NCBI GenBank assembly: GCA_037043455.1 | Contig: JAWPHD010002633.1 | Location: 178,501-242,500, forward strand | Length of the DNA stretch: 64,000 nt | Direction: 5' to 3' | Source of the DNA: Cyrtodaria siliqua | Lineage: Eukaryota; Mollusca; Bivalvia; Adapedonta; Hiatellidae | Shown here: in pieces, positions 36,627 through 48,106 of the stretch | How the letters are laid out: each line of letters opens with the position of its first letter | Position numbering within the stretch: the stretch's first letter is position 1 | Notes under the pieces: generated by a model | What the model was told of the DNA's origin: nothing | The model's database searches: none | The model's input: only the letters and a program-made list of their open reading frames with translations | Program-made: the position numbers and the translations under genes

Positions 36627-38605
36627 AAGAGGTCATACGCAACTCGGCTTGGTGCTGATCATCCCTGCAAAGTTTTGTTGAAATCGGTCAGAGGTTCAGG
36701 AGAACTTTTCTGTACAAAATTAGTGTATTAAAACCTTCAAGGGGTCAAAACTCTGCAAACATTCATTCAACTGGAACACGGCATTGTAATGCGCAACTAG
36801 GCTAGGTACTAATCACCCCTGCCAAGATTCGTTGAAATCCGGCAAAGGGATCAGCAGAATTAATCAAATTTGTTTATTAAACCTTAAAATGATCATAACT
36901 GTGCCAGAAATCATTCAACCAGAACACGGCAATAACAGGAGCAACTAGGCTTGGCACTCATCATGCCCGCACAGATTCGTTGAAATCCGGCCAGGAGTTT
37001 AAAAGAGACTTTTCTGGACAAAGTTTGTGTATTAAAACCTTTAAGGGGCCATACTTCTGCCAAAAAGCATTCAACCGGAATACGGCGATGATATGCACAA
37101 CTAGGCTTGATACTGATCATTCTTGTCATGTTTCGTTGCAATTCGACAAGGGGTTCAGGAGAAATAGCGAGAAAACGTGCGTGTATCAAAAACATTGAAT
37201 GGGCCATAACTACGCCAAAGATCTGTCAACCGGAACACGGTAATGATATGTAAACTAGGCTTAGAACTCATCATCCCTGCAAAGTTTCGTTGACATCAGG
37301 CCAGGGGTTCAGGAGAACTAGTCCAGACAAAGTTTGTGTATTAAAACATTTAAAGGGCCATAACTCTACCAAAAATCATTCAACCGGAACGAAGCGATGA
37401 TAATCCAGTAAAGGTTTCGTTTAAATCCGTCCAGGGGTTCAGGAGCACTAGTGCAAAGTTTGCGCATTAAAACATTTAAAGGGCCATAACTGCGCCAAAA
37501 TCATTCAACCGGAACATGGTGACGGTATGTACAAGTATGCATTGTACTGATCATCCCTGGAAAGTTTCATTGAAATCCGGCTAGATGAAGGCCCTTTCGT
37601 CTTAACGAGGCAAAATACAGCTTTTTAAAATAAATCAAGGGCCATCACTCCGGTGTTACTAATTCGATTTGGTTGATTTTCGAACTTGTCCACGCTTTCG
37701 TTGATAGTAACAATCTGGTAAAGTTTGGTAAAAATCGGAAAAATAAAGGCCCTATCGTTTTAACGGGGCAAAATATAGCAATGTTAACTAAATCAAGAGC
37801 AAAAGCTCTGTTGTTACTGGTCCAAACTGGCTTGTTTTCGAACTCGTCCGAGCTTTCATTAATATCAACAATCTGGTAAAGGTTGAAAAAGATCAGATGA
37901 AAAATGTAAGCCATTTCGTCTGAATGATTCAAAATATAAAACTATAACTAAATCAAGGGCCATAACGTTGCTGTTACTAGTCCGATCTGGCTGGTTATCA
38001 AACTTGATCGAGCTCTTATCAATATAACAATCTGGTAAAGTTTGGTAAAGAAAGGATGCACAATAGAGGCGCTAGAGTGTTGACAAGACAAACTATAGTA
38101 CATGTAATTTTTGTTAATTAAATGGCAATTACTCCGATGTTACTGGTCCTATCTGGCTGTTTTTTTAACTCGTCCGAGCTTTCATTGATATTTACAATCT
38201 GGCAAAGTTTAGTAAAGTTCAGATGAAAAATTAATGTGCTAGAGTGTTGACATCAACACGTTAACAATTTTTTCAATAATTCAATGGCCAAAACTTCGGT
38301 GTTACTAGTCCGATCTGGTTGGTTTTCAAAATTGAGGCGCTAGAATGTTGACAAGACGACATATAGAAAAATCGTTAATTCAATGGCAATAACTTATTGT
38401 TCCGATCTGGATGGTTTCCGAACTAGTCCGAGCTTTCATTGATAGTAATAATCTGGTACAATGCGGTAAAGATCGGATAAAAACGAAGGTGCTAGAGTGT
38501 TGACATCAAAAAGTTAACGGTCGACGGAGGACGACGGACGGACGGGCGGACGACGGACAAAATACCATGGCATAGCCCTACTGCCTTTGGCCAGAAGAGC
38601 TAAAA
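36627..38605 (+). repeat. Compound tandem array of satellite families B and A with GGACGGACG end
   Basis: Starts near ACAAGAGGTCATACGCAACT. 36640-37580 holds about six family-B units (CCAGGGGTTCAGGAGAACTA, TTGTGTATTAAAAC, GGGCCATAACT, CATTCAACCGGAACACGG). 37580-38520 holds about six family-A units (CGAGCTTTCATTGATA, AACAATCTGGTAAAGTTTGG, GCTAGAGTGTTGACA). It ends in a GACGACGGACGGACGGGCGG tract (about 38530-38555) then CCATGGCATAGC and GCTAAAACC. Non-coding. Confidence 0.75.
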
Positions 38606-38614
38606 CCTAAGAAA

Positions 38615-39450
38615 TAGTTATGGAACTTCCGCTGCATAGTCATGTTATGATACTAACAAGTATGTGAATTGTGAATTGAGTAGTCATCTTATGATACTAA
38701 CAAGTATGTGAATTTTCACAGCTATATTGTATATTTATAAGTTTCTAAGAAAAGACTTCATGCAAAACTTTAACCAACATTGCTAAGCGTTGAAATAGGG
38801 AAATAATTTTGACAAATATCAAGACAGGCTATGGAACATCTGCTGCTCATTCATCTTATGACACTGAACAAGTGTGTGAACTTCCAAAGCTATATGTTTT
38901 GTAGTTTGTAAGAAAAATCCATTCATGCAACTTTAACCGAAATTTCTAAGTCGAAAAAGGGTAATAATTGTTAATAAAACTCAGGACAGGGTTACGGAAA
39001 TTGTGCTGCTCAGTCAACTTATGACATGAAACAAGTGTGTGAAGTTTGATAGCTTATATGTTCAGTAATGTTTGAGAAAAGGTCCTTCATGCAAAACTTT
39101 AACCAAAATGTCTAATTTGAAAAAAAGGCAATTTGACAAAAATCAAGACATGGTTATGGAACATCTGCTGCTCAGTCATCTAATGACACTAAACGATTGT
39201 GTGAAGTTTCACAGCTATGTGTGTATTATTTTCTAAGAAAGTACCCTTCATGCAAAATTTTAACGAAAATTTCTAAAAGAGTATTGGAGTGGACCTTTGG
39301 AAACGGCCGAACACGATAAATACGAAATATTGCAGTCTCGGTTTGATTGAGACTGTTCATGAACGGGTAGTAGGGCAATAATTTTGACAATAAAAACAGG
39401 ACAATATTATAAAGCTTGTGCTGCTCTTTCAACTTATGACACTAAACAAG
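38615..39450 (+). repeat. Tandem array, ~190-200-bp period
   Basis: About four diverged units with TATGGAACATCTGCTGCTCA, TCATCTTATGACACTAAACA, GTGTGTGAAGTTT, CATGCAAAACTTTAACC and AATAATTTTGACAAA. A further partial unit is at 40560-40640. Non-coding. Confidence 0.75.
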
Positions 39451-39454
39451 AAAT

Positions 39455-39825
39455 TCGGTGAATGTATATCCTCCGACGAAGTGTTAATGAATGCGAATCT
39501 TTTTATTACAAAATGATGAGGAGTATATTTGCCAATCGTTTTCAAAATTTCTCCATGCATGTGAGAGTTGTGGAACGTACACGAAATGGACCATATTATA
39601 TGCATATAAGAAAGTCTATAATCTTTATGAAGATTTTGACCTTGAATATACAGGCTCAGGTGTTAGGTTCTGTACGACGTCCTGAAGAGTTATGTGTCAA
39701 TTTATTCAAAATCAATCCATGCATGTGGGAGTTATTCAGCGGACACGAACATTGTAACTGACGGACGAACGGACGGAAAGACAACGCCAAAACCATATCC
39801 ATCTTCATTGGAGATAAAATTAATC
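39455..39825 (+). repeat. Array unit(s) ending in ACGGACG tract and hairpin
   Basis: Unit blocks CCATGCATGTGAGAGTT, TGACCTTGAATATACAG and GTGTTAGGTTCTG lead to ACGGACGAACGGACGG (39761-39776), then a hairpin ATCTTC-ATT-GGAGAT and AAAAT. Small open frames here are repetitive and not credible genes. Confidence 0.65.
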
Positions 39826-39839
39826 AAATAATAATAAAT

Positions 39840-40575
39840 AATTGTTTCAGGAGGGGTTTGAGTAGTTCTATCATTTCATTACAACACCCAGCAAACATGA
39901 GAGTTATGGAGAGAGAACACAAACTACCTTATTAAAAGCACATATAAGAAGTAGATAACCTTTAAGAACTTGACCTTGAATATACAGACCCGAGTGTTGG
40001 GTTCTGCACGTCATTCCGATGAGATGGGTGTTTGTGCCAATCTATGTCAAAATCCCTCCATGCATGAACAAGTTACGGTGCGGACACGAAATGGACCTTA
40101 TCATATGCATCTAAGAAGTGTATGACCTTTATGACCTTGACTTTGATTATACAGATCCGGGTGTTTAGTATATGTGCCAATTTATTCAAAATCCGTCCAT
40201 GCATGTGAGAGTTATGCAGCGGACAAGAACAAACTTATTAAAAGCACATTTAAGAAGTATACGACCTTCAAGATACAGACCCAGGTAATGGGTTCTGCAT
40301 GTCGTCTCGATGAGATGGGCATTTGTGCCAATTTATTTCAAAATCCCTCCATGACCTTTATGACATTGACCTTCATGATACAGATGCGGGTGTTGGGTTT
40401 TGCACGTCGTCTTGATTACATGGGTACATATGCCAATTTATTTTAAAATCCGTCCATGCCTGTGAGTTATGCAGCGGACACGGAAATTGTAACGGTGGAA
40501 CGGACGGACGAACGGACGTAGGGACAACGCTAAAACTATATCTCTCCGGCTTTGTCGGGGGATAACAAATGTGTG
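39840..40575 (+). repeat. ~170-190-bp tandem array ending in ACGGACG tract and hairpin
   Basis: Four diverged units with CCTCCATGCATG, TATGCAGCGGACA, AAGTATATGACC-like blocks, ACAGACCCGGGTGTTGGGTT-like blocks and GATGAGATGGG. It ends in ACGGACGGACGAACGGACGT followed by a GC-rich imperfect hairpin (TCTCCGGCTTTGTCGGGGGA). Confidence 0.7.
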
Positions 40576-40710
40576 AAGCGTGACAGCTGTATGTTCAGTA
40601 TATTTTTAGAAAAAGTCCTTCAGGCAAAACTTAACCAAGTTTGACGCGGACGCCGACGCCGACGAATGGGTGACCGCAATAGCTCAGACTAATCTTCGAA
40701 TAGTCGACCT

Positions 40711-43360
40711 AACAAGAGGCCCAGGGGCCTCAAACCGCACACGTCTGACATGAGTGTAGATGTGAAGATTAGTGTTTATGGGTGGCTTGGTGCATGACTA
40801 CACTGGTGTAAGATTATTCTGGCGTAAGACTATTCTGGTGTAAGATTATTCTGGTGTAAGATTATTCTGGTGTCAGACTATTCTGGTGTAAGACTATTCT
40901 GGTGTAAGATTATTCTGCTGTAAGACTATTCTGGTTTAAGAATATTCTGGTGTAAAATTATTCTGGTGTAAGACTATTCTGGTGTAAAATTATTCTGGTG
41001 TAAGACTATTCTGGTGTAAGGTTATTCTGCTGTAAGACTATTCTGGTGTAAGATTATTCTGCTGTAAGACTACTGGTGTAAAATTATTCTGGTGTAAGGT
41101 TATTCCGGTGCAAGACTATACTGGTGTAAGATTATTCTGCTGTAAGACTATTCTGGTGTAAGGTTATTCCGGCGCAAGACTATTCTGGTGTAAGATTATA
41201 TTATTCTGGTGCAAGATTATTCTGGTGTAAGACTATTCTGGTGTAAGATTATTCTGGTGTAAGACTATTCTAGTGTAAGGTTATTCTGGTGCAAGACTAT
41301 TCTAAGGTTATGCTGGTGCAATACTATTCTGGTGTAAGATTATTTTGGTGTTAGATTATTCTGCTGTAAGATTATTCTGATGTAAGACTATTATGGTGCA
41401 AGACTATTCTGGTGCAAGACTAATTCTGGTGTAAGACTATTATGGTTCCAGACTATTCGGGCGTGACCATTCTGGTACAAGACTATTCTGGTGTAAGACT
41501 ATTCTGGTATATTCTGGTGTAATATTATTCTGGTGTAAGACTATTCTAAGTGTAAGATTATTCTGGTTTAAGACTATTCTAAGTGTAAGACTATTCTGGT
41601 GTTAAAATATTCTGGTGTAAGATTATTCTATGTGTAAGACTATTCCGGTGTAAGATTATTCTGAAGTTAGATTATTCTAAGTGTAAGACTATACTGGTAA
41701 AAGATTATTCTGGAGTAAGGTTATTCTGCTGTAAGATTATTCCGGTGTAATTCTGGTGTAAAATTATTCTGGTGTAAGATTATTCTGGTGTGTAAGACTA
41801 TTTTGGTGTAAGATTATTCTTGTGTAATATTATGGTGGTGTAAGATTATTCTGGTGATTATTCTGGTGTAAGATTTTTTTGGTGTTTAAGACTATTCTGG
41901 TGTAAGATTATTCTAGTGTAAAATTATTCTGCTAAGATTACTCCGGTGTAAGATTATTCTGGTGTAAGATTATTTGGTGGTGTAAGATTATTCTGGGGAT
42001 TATTCTGGTGTAAGATTGTTCTGGTGTAAGACTATTCTATTCTGGTGTAAGATTATTCTGGTGGTGTAAGATTATTCTGGTTTGACTATTCTGGTGATTA
42101 TTCCGGTGTAAGATTACTCTGGGGATTATTCTGGTGTAAGATTATTCTGGTGTAAAATTATTGTGGTAAGATTACTCCGGTGTAAGATTATTCTGGTCTA
42201 AAACTAATCTGTAGTAAGATTATTCTGGTGGTGTAAGATTATTCTGGTGATTATTCTGGTGTAAGATTGTTCTGGTGTAAGACTATTCTATTCTGGTGTA
42301 AGATTATTTTGGGGGTGTAAGATTATTCTGGTGTAAGACTATTCTGGTGATTATTCTGGTGTAAGATTATTCTGGTGTAAGAATATTCTAAGTGTAAGAC
42401 TATTCTGGTGCAAGATTATTCTGGTGTAAGATTATTTTAAGTGTAAGACTATTCTGGTGCAAGATTATTCTATTCTGGTGTTTTCTGGTGAAAGATTATT
42501 CTAAGTGTAAGACTATTCTGGTGCAAGATTATTCTGGTGTAATACTATTCTTGTGTAAGACTATTCTGGTGTAAGACTATTCTGGTGTAAGATTATTCTG
42601 ATGTAAGATTATTCTAAGTGTAAGACTATTCTGGTGATTATTCTGGTGTAAGATTATTCTGGTGTAAGATTATTCTAAGTGTAATACTATTCTGGTGCAA
42701 GATTATTCTGGTGTAAGATTATTCTAAGTGTAAGACTATTCTGGTGCAAGATTATTCTATTCTGGTGTATTCTGGTGTAAGATTATTCTAAGTGTCAGAC
42801 TATTCTGGTGCAAGATTATACTTTTCTGGTGTATTCTGCTGAAAGATTATTCTGGTGTAAGATTATTCTGGTGTAAGATTATTGTGGTGTAATACTTTTC
42901 TAGTGTAAGATTATTCTGGAGTGTAAGATTATTCTGGTGTACGACTATTCTGGTGTAAGATTATTCTGGTGGTGTAAGATTATTCTGGTGTAAGATTATT
43001 CTAAGTGTAAGACTATTATGGTGCAAGATTATTCTAAGTGTAAGACTTTTCTGGTGCAAGATTATTCTGGTGTAAGTTTCTGGTGTAAGATTATTCTGGT
43101 GTGTAAGACTATTCTGGTGTAAGATTATTCTGGTGTAAGATTATTCTGGTGTAAGACTAGTCTAAGTGTAAGATTATTCTGGTGTAAGATTATTCTGGTG
43201 TAAGACTATTCTAAGTGTAAGACTATTCTGGTGTAAAATTATTCTGGTGTAAGATTATTCTGGTGTAAGGTTATTCTGGTATAAGATTATTCTGGTGCAA
43301 GATTATTCTGGTGCAAGACTATTTTGGTGTAAGATTATTCTGGTGTAAGGTTATTCTAAG
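40711..43360 (+). repeat. 16-bp minisatellite, ~2.6 kb
   Basis: From about 40795 the unit TTCTGGTGTAAGATTA (variant ..AAGACTA) repeats roughly 150 times with indels and substitutions. Locally a longer period appears, marked by CTAAGTGTAAGACTATTC variants (42370-43060). Immediately upstream, 40711-40729 reads ACAAGAGGCCCAGGGGCCTC, containing the perfect hairpin GAGGCCC-AG-GGGCCTC. Downstream at 43391-43405 is another hairpin, GGCTT-GTACG-AAGCC. Non-coding. Confidence 0.95.
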
Positions 43361-43695
43361 TTTAAATATTAGTTGTGTTAGGTAAAAGAGGCTTGTACGA
43401 AGCCCTAATTTGTTGTTGAATTAACTAGCACTGCCACTGATGGTGATGAATATCCCGCTTGTTTGTTTACGTCGAACAAAGGTGCATAATTTTGTAAAGA
43501 AAATAACAGAAACGAAAACCTTCGATGCCAAACTGATCGCTCGAAAATAATTTCTATAATAGGTAAACCTTGTGCACATCATTTGACAATGTCTTCAAAA
43601 ATGCCATTTGACTTTCGTTTCAACAAGAGACGTATGTGTATAAGTTTATTATGTGTGTTTGCAATTAACTGCAGGAGTAATTACTATGAATATCT
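43361..43695. other. Short non-coding stretch after the minisatellite
   Basis: Apart from the GGCTT-GTACG-AAGCC hairpin at 43391-43405 nothing was recognised. Confidence 0.4.
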
Positions 43696-43699
43696 CAAG

Positions 43700-44030
43700 A
43701 TATAATAATCATTACTAGTTAGTCTGCGGAAAATATACAACAATAACTGAAAGGAAAATTACATTAAAGTCTGAATATGCTTATTGTTAAATTAACAGAG
43801 ATGATAGAGAATTTGTGCCAAGTATTTGTGTATAATATTACCGTCAAATTTGCATTAAATCACAGATATAATAATCATTTTACTAGTTAGTCTGCGGAGA
43901 ATATACAACAATAACTGAAAGGAAAATTACATTTGTCAGAATATCCTTATCGTTAAATTAACAGAGATGATAGGGACTTTGTGCCAAGTATTTGTGTATA
44001 ATATTACCATCAAATTTGCATGTACCCAGT
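43700..44030 (+). repeat. ~165-bp tandem duplication
   Basis: The copies start near 43700 and 43865 and share GATATAATAATCATT, TAGTTAGTCTGCGGA, ATACAACAATAACTGAAAGG, AACAGAGATGATAG and GTGCCAAGTATTTGTGTATA. Confidence 0.85.
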
Positions 44031-44745
44031 CGTTAATAGAAACGACTGATTATAAACTGATGCTTTGTTAAAAAGGCACGCTGGTGCTATAAATAAACCA
44101 TTTGGATCTGCACACTTCCCGTGCTGTGCTTAGCGTCGGGGATACAGCGTAATTAGTACACAAATACTTATTTGGCATATTGAGTACAGTTTAATTTTAT
44201 TCTCTTTATTTGTTTTCATAATTCTCGAAGTTGTAACGCTGCCGAGTGCTTCGTCAGCTGCTTCAGTCAAGTGTTAATACGCCTATTCCGCCTTAACTGT
44301 CAGTCAAGGAGTGTGAATGGAACTGGTATTAAAGAAGAATTATAGTGAAACAAAAACCGGTCATAATTATCAAATGTTTTTATTGTCATTAGTATATACA
44401 GAAATATATAAAACACAACCGGTGCAGCCATAGTATATTACTGATATTAATGTTATAAACAAATATGCGTTCATCATACAATTAATTTTGGACCAGGTGG
44501 ATTCACGCTAAATGTACAATATACTGTACAGTCATACAATTTTCAAAATGTCTATTTTCTGAAACACAATGTCTATTTTTAGTAACAAAATGTCTAAGAA
44601 TTGATAACAAATACTGATCAATGTTTCTTTCTCAGCAGCTGACAGCTATCAAAAGCGAGTGAAATCATAATTGGTCCATTACAAAGCAAGTTATTTAAAA
44701 AAATAGCAGTAATGAAATATATCCTTCAATATTTCATTTTGGAAC
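44030..44745. other. Non-coding stretch
   Basis: No gene or RNA recognised. Confidence 0.4.
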
Positions 44746-44749
44746 TAAC

Positions 44750-44882
44750 CAGCCAGCTGGCTTGCGGAACGTTGGTGGTTCTACCCAGGTGCACGCCTGT
44801 GAAAGAAAATTGACAGGAGGGGAACCTGAGATCTTCCTCCACCAATGGAAGATGGAAAGTCGCCATATGACCTTAGCTAGAC
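44750..44882 (+). mobile_element. Truncated SINE core
   Basis: Matches the central domain of the copies at 46897 and 55108: CCAGCTGGCTTGCGGAACGT, GGTGGTTCTACCCAGGTGC, CTTCCTCCACCAATGGAAG and GTCGCCATATGACCTTAGCT. Both the tRNA head and the tail are missing or degenerate. Confidence 0.85.
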
Positions 44883-45002
44883 TATATTTTAGAAAATTAA
44901 TTTTGGTGACTGATTAACAGTGTTTTATATTATAACATAAATGCTTTAATGCAAAATGATTTTTTGATTTTTTTTCTCCTAAAGTTACTTCATGCATCTC
45001 CT

Positions 45003-45136
45003 TTATATAAATCAAATCTCCAAATGAAATTTAATCTGGAATAAATCAAATCTCCAAATAACATGTGGAATAAATCAAATCTCCAAATGAAATGTGGAAT
45101 AAATCAAATCTCCAAATGAAATTTAATCTGGAATGT
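45003..45136 (+). repeat. ~29-bp tandem repeat, about four units
   Basis: Unit AATAAATCAAATCTCCAAAT plus a short variable part, with TCAAATCTCCAAAT near 45012, 45047, 45076 and 45105. Confidence 0.85.
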
Positions 45137-45644
45137 TAAGTAAATTACAAAAATATAAATATCACGATATGACCATCATTAGTATTAACCCAGCGATAGT
45201 ATATTTCGTTACTCTACACCTCTACGTACATAATGTAGAGTAACGAATACAAGTACACTAGGTTACTTAGAATGTATATGACTTGCATATGCAATTTAAA
45301 AACAAATTTCAAAAAATAATCTGAAACTACACATATCACAGTAGCCAAACTGAAACACTCACACTGTATCCTCTAAACTGACAGATTTCACAACCTGGTT
45401 TGAGATTAGGTATGACAATAAGGGATCAAATGAATTGAATTGTTTAACAGCTCATCAATACATTTATTTTGGTTATTTGAGATGCCCCTAAGGGGAAACC
45501 CCAAAGGTACAGAGAAATCTGGAAACCATTCCATACTCATACTATCATCAAAACGATTCCTTTATGGTTTTGTTACGAGCTCGGTGGATCTACTCCGATA
45601 CATGGGACAACTTGGTGAACGTCCCCATCCTACAGATGAGACTA

Positions 45645-45965
45645 AGGTCGCCAAAAAAAAAAGGTTGTTTCAGGTCTTCCAACCGACCCTATTTTTAAGG
45701 CCCCGATCCTAAACTTTTTAGGCTGCAAACCAAAAACAATTAATAAAATGGTATATTTTTTTGTTTTTTAAGGCATGTAAGTGTTGTGGAACTCTCATAT
45801 TATGTAATATGTTCAAGAAATCATGCTTTTGATGTTCTCGATTTGAATTTAATACAGTAAGGATTAATTCTAAAAATAAGAAATAAAAATTATTACCGAC
45901 CTACCCTAATTTTTTGGGGAAAAATACCAGAAACATACCGATTTTTTTGTTTGGCCTTTAAAGGA
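45645..45965. mobile_element. Possible MITE, ~320 bp
   Basis: The left end (GGTCGCCAAAAAAAAAAGGT, TGTTTCAGGT, CCGACCCTA) is an imperfect inverted match of the right end (TACCCTAATTTTTTGGGGAA, ATACCAGAAACATACCGA, TTTTTGTTTGGCC). No coding capacity. No clear target duplication. Confidence 0.45.
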
Positions 45966-46896
45966 AAGAAATGCATAAGGCCATACCGAAGTAACCCAGT
46001 GGTGCCAGCGAGGCTAGCCTTGATCTCCGGACTCAAGACTGGAACCACTCTGGAACCTCCCAGGATCAAATGAAGAGCAGGACGTATATTGGGAGACACC
46101 ATTATTTGTGTGCAACGGCTTATTAAAACCAAACATTAGGTTGTTTAAAGCCATCCCTTAGAGCTAGGTATACGATATATAGAAATCTGAGATCACTGCC
46201 CCTACTCTTCCATCGAATGGATTCCTATGGTTCCGTAACATGATTAACTTGATTCTGAAACACAGGCCGCCCAGTTTGCATCGCCATCCAATGGAGAAAA
46301 ACTGAGACATGAGTAAGGATTTCAATGTTGTGTCCAATACCAATGATGACTATAAACAAATACAATTGTACATGATCAGAAATTTGGAATACATGAATAC
46401 CTACATTTTTATGGAACTTCAGAGGTTGTTTAACCACTCTTGTAGTTTAAACAACTGACCTCAAAGATAATGAAATCAGATAAATCCACAGTGTTGCCAT
46501 GAATTTATGTAGCCTTTGGGTAAACAATACTACAGGCAACTAAATGTTTCAGAGTAACTCCATTATAATGCAGTAAATAGATCCTCTGAAACTGAACCAT
46601 TCATTATCTATTAATAATTATTATCACGGAATAAAAATGTTTTACATCAATAGTTGTATAAAGATGTTTTCGAGCGGCATGTCGACACACACCACCCACC
46701 CAACTTTGTTTTTATCCCGCTCCCATCCCTGGGGGTGTCACCAAAGAGTTTAACTTTGTTTTTGATTCAAATATCAAATTATTCTGCAAGTTATTGTAAC
46801 CGAGTACAGGTAAATTTAGTATTCTAAAATTTATGCAAATACCAAAATGAAATAATTGTGTCAAAACATGTTACCATAATGTTCCTTCACCCAATC

Positions 46897-47164
46897 GGGG
46901 CGTCCGTGGCCAAGTGGTTAACGTCTCTGACTTGAAATCAATTGCCCCTCAACGCTGTAGGTTCGATCCCTCAGGGGCCTAGTAATCTTTATGTGAGGAA
47001 GCTATCCAGCTGGCTTGCGGAACGTCGGTGGTTCTACGCAGGTGCCCGCCCGAGCACAAAAATTGCCCGGAGGGGCACCTGGGGTTTTCCCCCACCAATG
47101 GAAGCTGGAAAGTCGCCATATGACCTTAGCTGTTGGTGCGACTATAAAATCCAATTCAATTCAA
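46897..47164 (+). mobile_element. Full-length tRNA-Ser-derived SINE with molluscan central core
   Basis: Flanked by a perfect 15-bp target duplication TTCCTTCACCCAATC (46882-46896 and 47165-47179). The head (46897-46980) looks like a serine tRNA: A box TGGCCAAGTGG, a TGA anticodon in the ACTTGAAAT context, long variable arm, B box GGTTCGATCCC. The core (46990-47135) matches 44750-44882 and 55115-55265, and a CAATTCAATTC tail follows. SINEs move using LINE machinery. The core resembles a conserved central domain described in mollusc SINEs. Open frames across it are incidental. Confidence 0.92.
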
Positions 47165-48011
47165 TTCCTTCACCCAATCACCTACTACATGTACCAACTA
47201 CATGCAATGTAATCATGGTAATTGGCAATTCATTTAAGTCGAGTAGAATTTTACCACACTCGTTTTGAAAGTTGCCGAATAACCAATTTTCAATACAATG
47301 TTACATCCCTTGAAAAAAATAAAAAAATAGGAGATTGCTCCCATACCAAATCGTTGGAACCAATCACTTTGTAGATCGTCACACTTGTTATATACAGTTA
47401 AATACGAATCTGACATTGGTAAAGGCGTGGTCTTATATTTGTCTACTGACCTGAAGGTTTAGGGGTTTAGCCCCATTCACAAATAGAGTACAACACTACT
47501 CCGGAATAAATATGATTGGTTCCTAGGACTCTTCATGCGAGTATTCTGCAGTAAAGATCATTTCACATATACACCGAAACCGAACCGAAAAAATTAGGAT
47601 GTACTACCGCAAACGAGGGTTTCCACATATGGTGGCTATTTTCAGAGATTCGGATCAAAATTCGGCTTTTATGTGAAAGCACTAGTCAATTCCGAAACGA
47701 CAAAAAACGGCTTCGGTCGGTTTTGGTGTATATGTGAAACATCCTTAACAGTTACAATGTTGAAACCTTAAAACTAAGATTAAGCTACATTTCATATATG
47801 TTTGTTATATAGGGGTTATATTTCCTGATTTGTGTGTAATATGGAGCTACATGCATTGCATTGCTTGTAATACACAGTTATAACCCTTGAATTGTGTGTA
47901 ATACAGAGTTACAACCCTTGAATCCTTGTTAAACATGTAATATACACAATTTGAATTTAGCAATAGCTCATAGTCGGGAACCAGTTGTGAGATACTGTTA
48001 AAGAAGTCTGC

Positions 48012-48106
48012 TCAGTAGTCAGGAACCGGCTGTGAAATGTTGTTGATGAAGTCCTGATATCGAATCTGGTGACCATTTACCCCTCCATCTCTGAAGAGCG
48101 CATCCA
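48012..48106 (-). CDS. CALML4-like: CALML4-like last exon
   Basis: On the minus strand, acceptor TTTTTCAG lies at 48107 onward. It encodes VDALFRDGG..IRYQDFINNISQPVPDY then TGA. A split Val codon (G|TG) joins it to the exon at 54719. EF-hand 4 is degenerate. Confidence 0.88.

Noticed and set aside
45893..46132. 79-codon minus-strand open frame
   Set aside because: It overlaps the end of the putative MITE at 45645-45965 and has no recognisable motif.
46897..46980. Serine tRNA gene (TGA anticodon)
   Set aside because: It is the head of a SINE flanked by a 15-bp target duplication.
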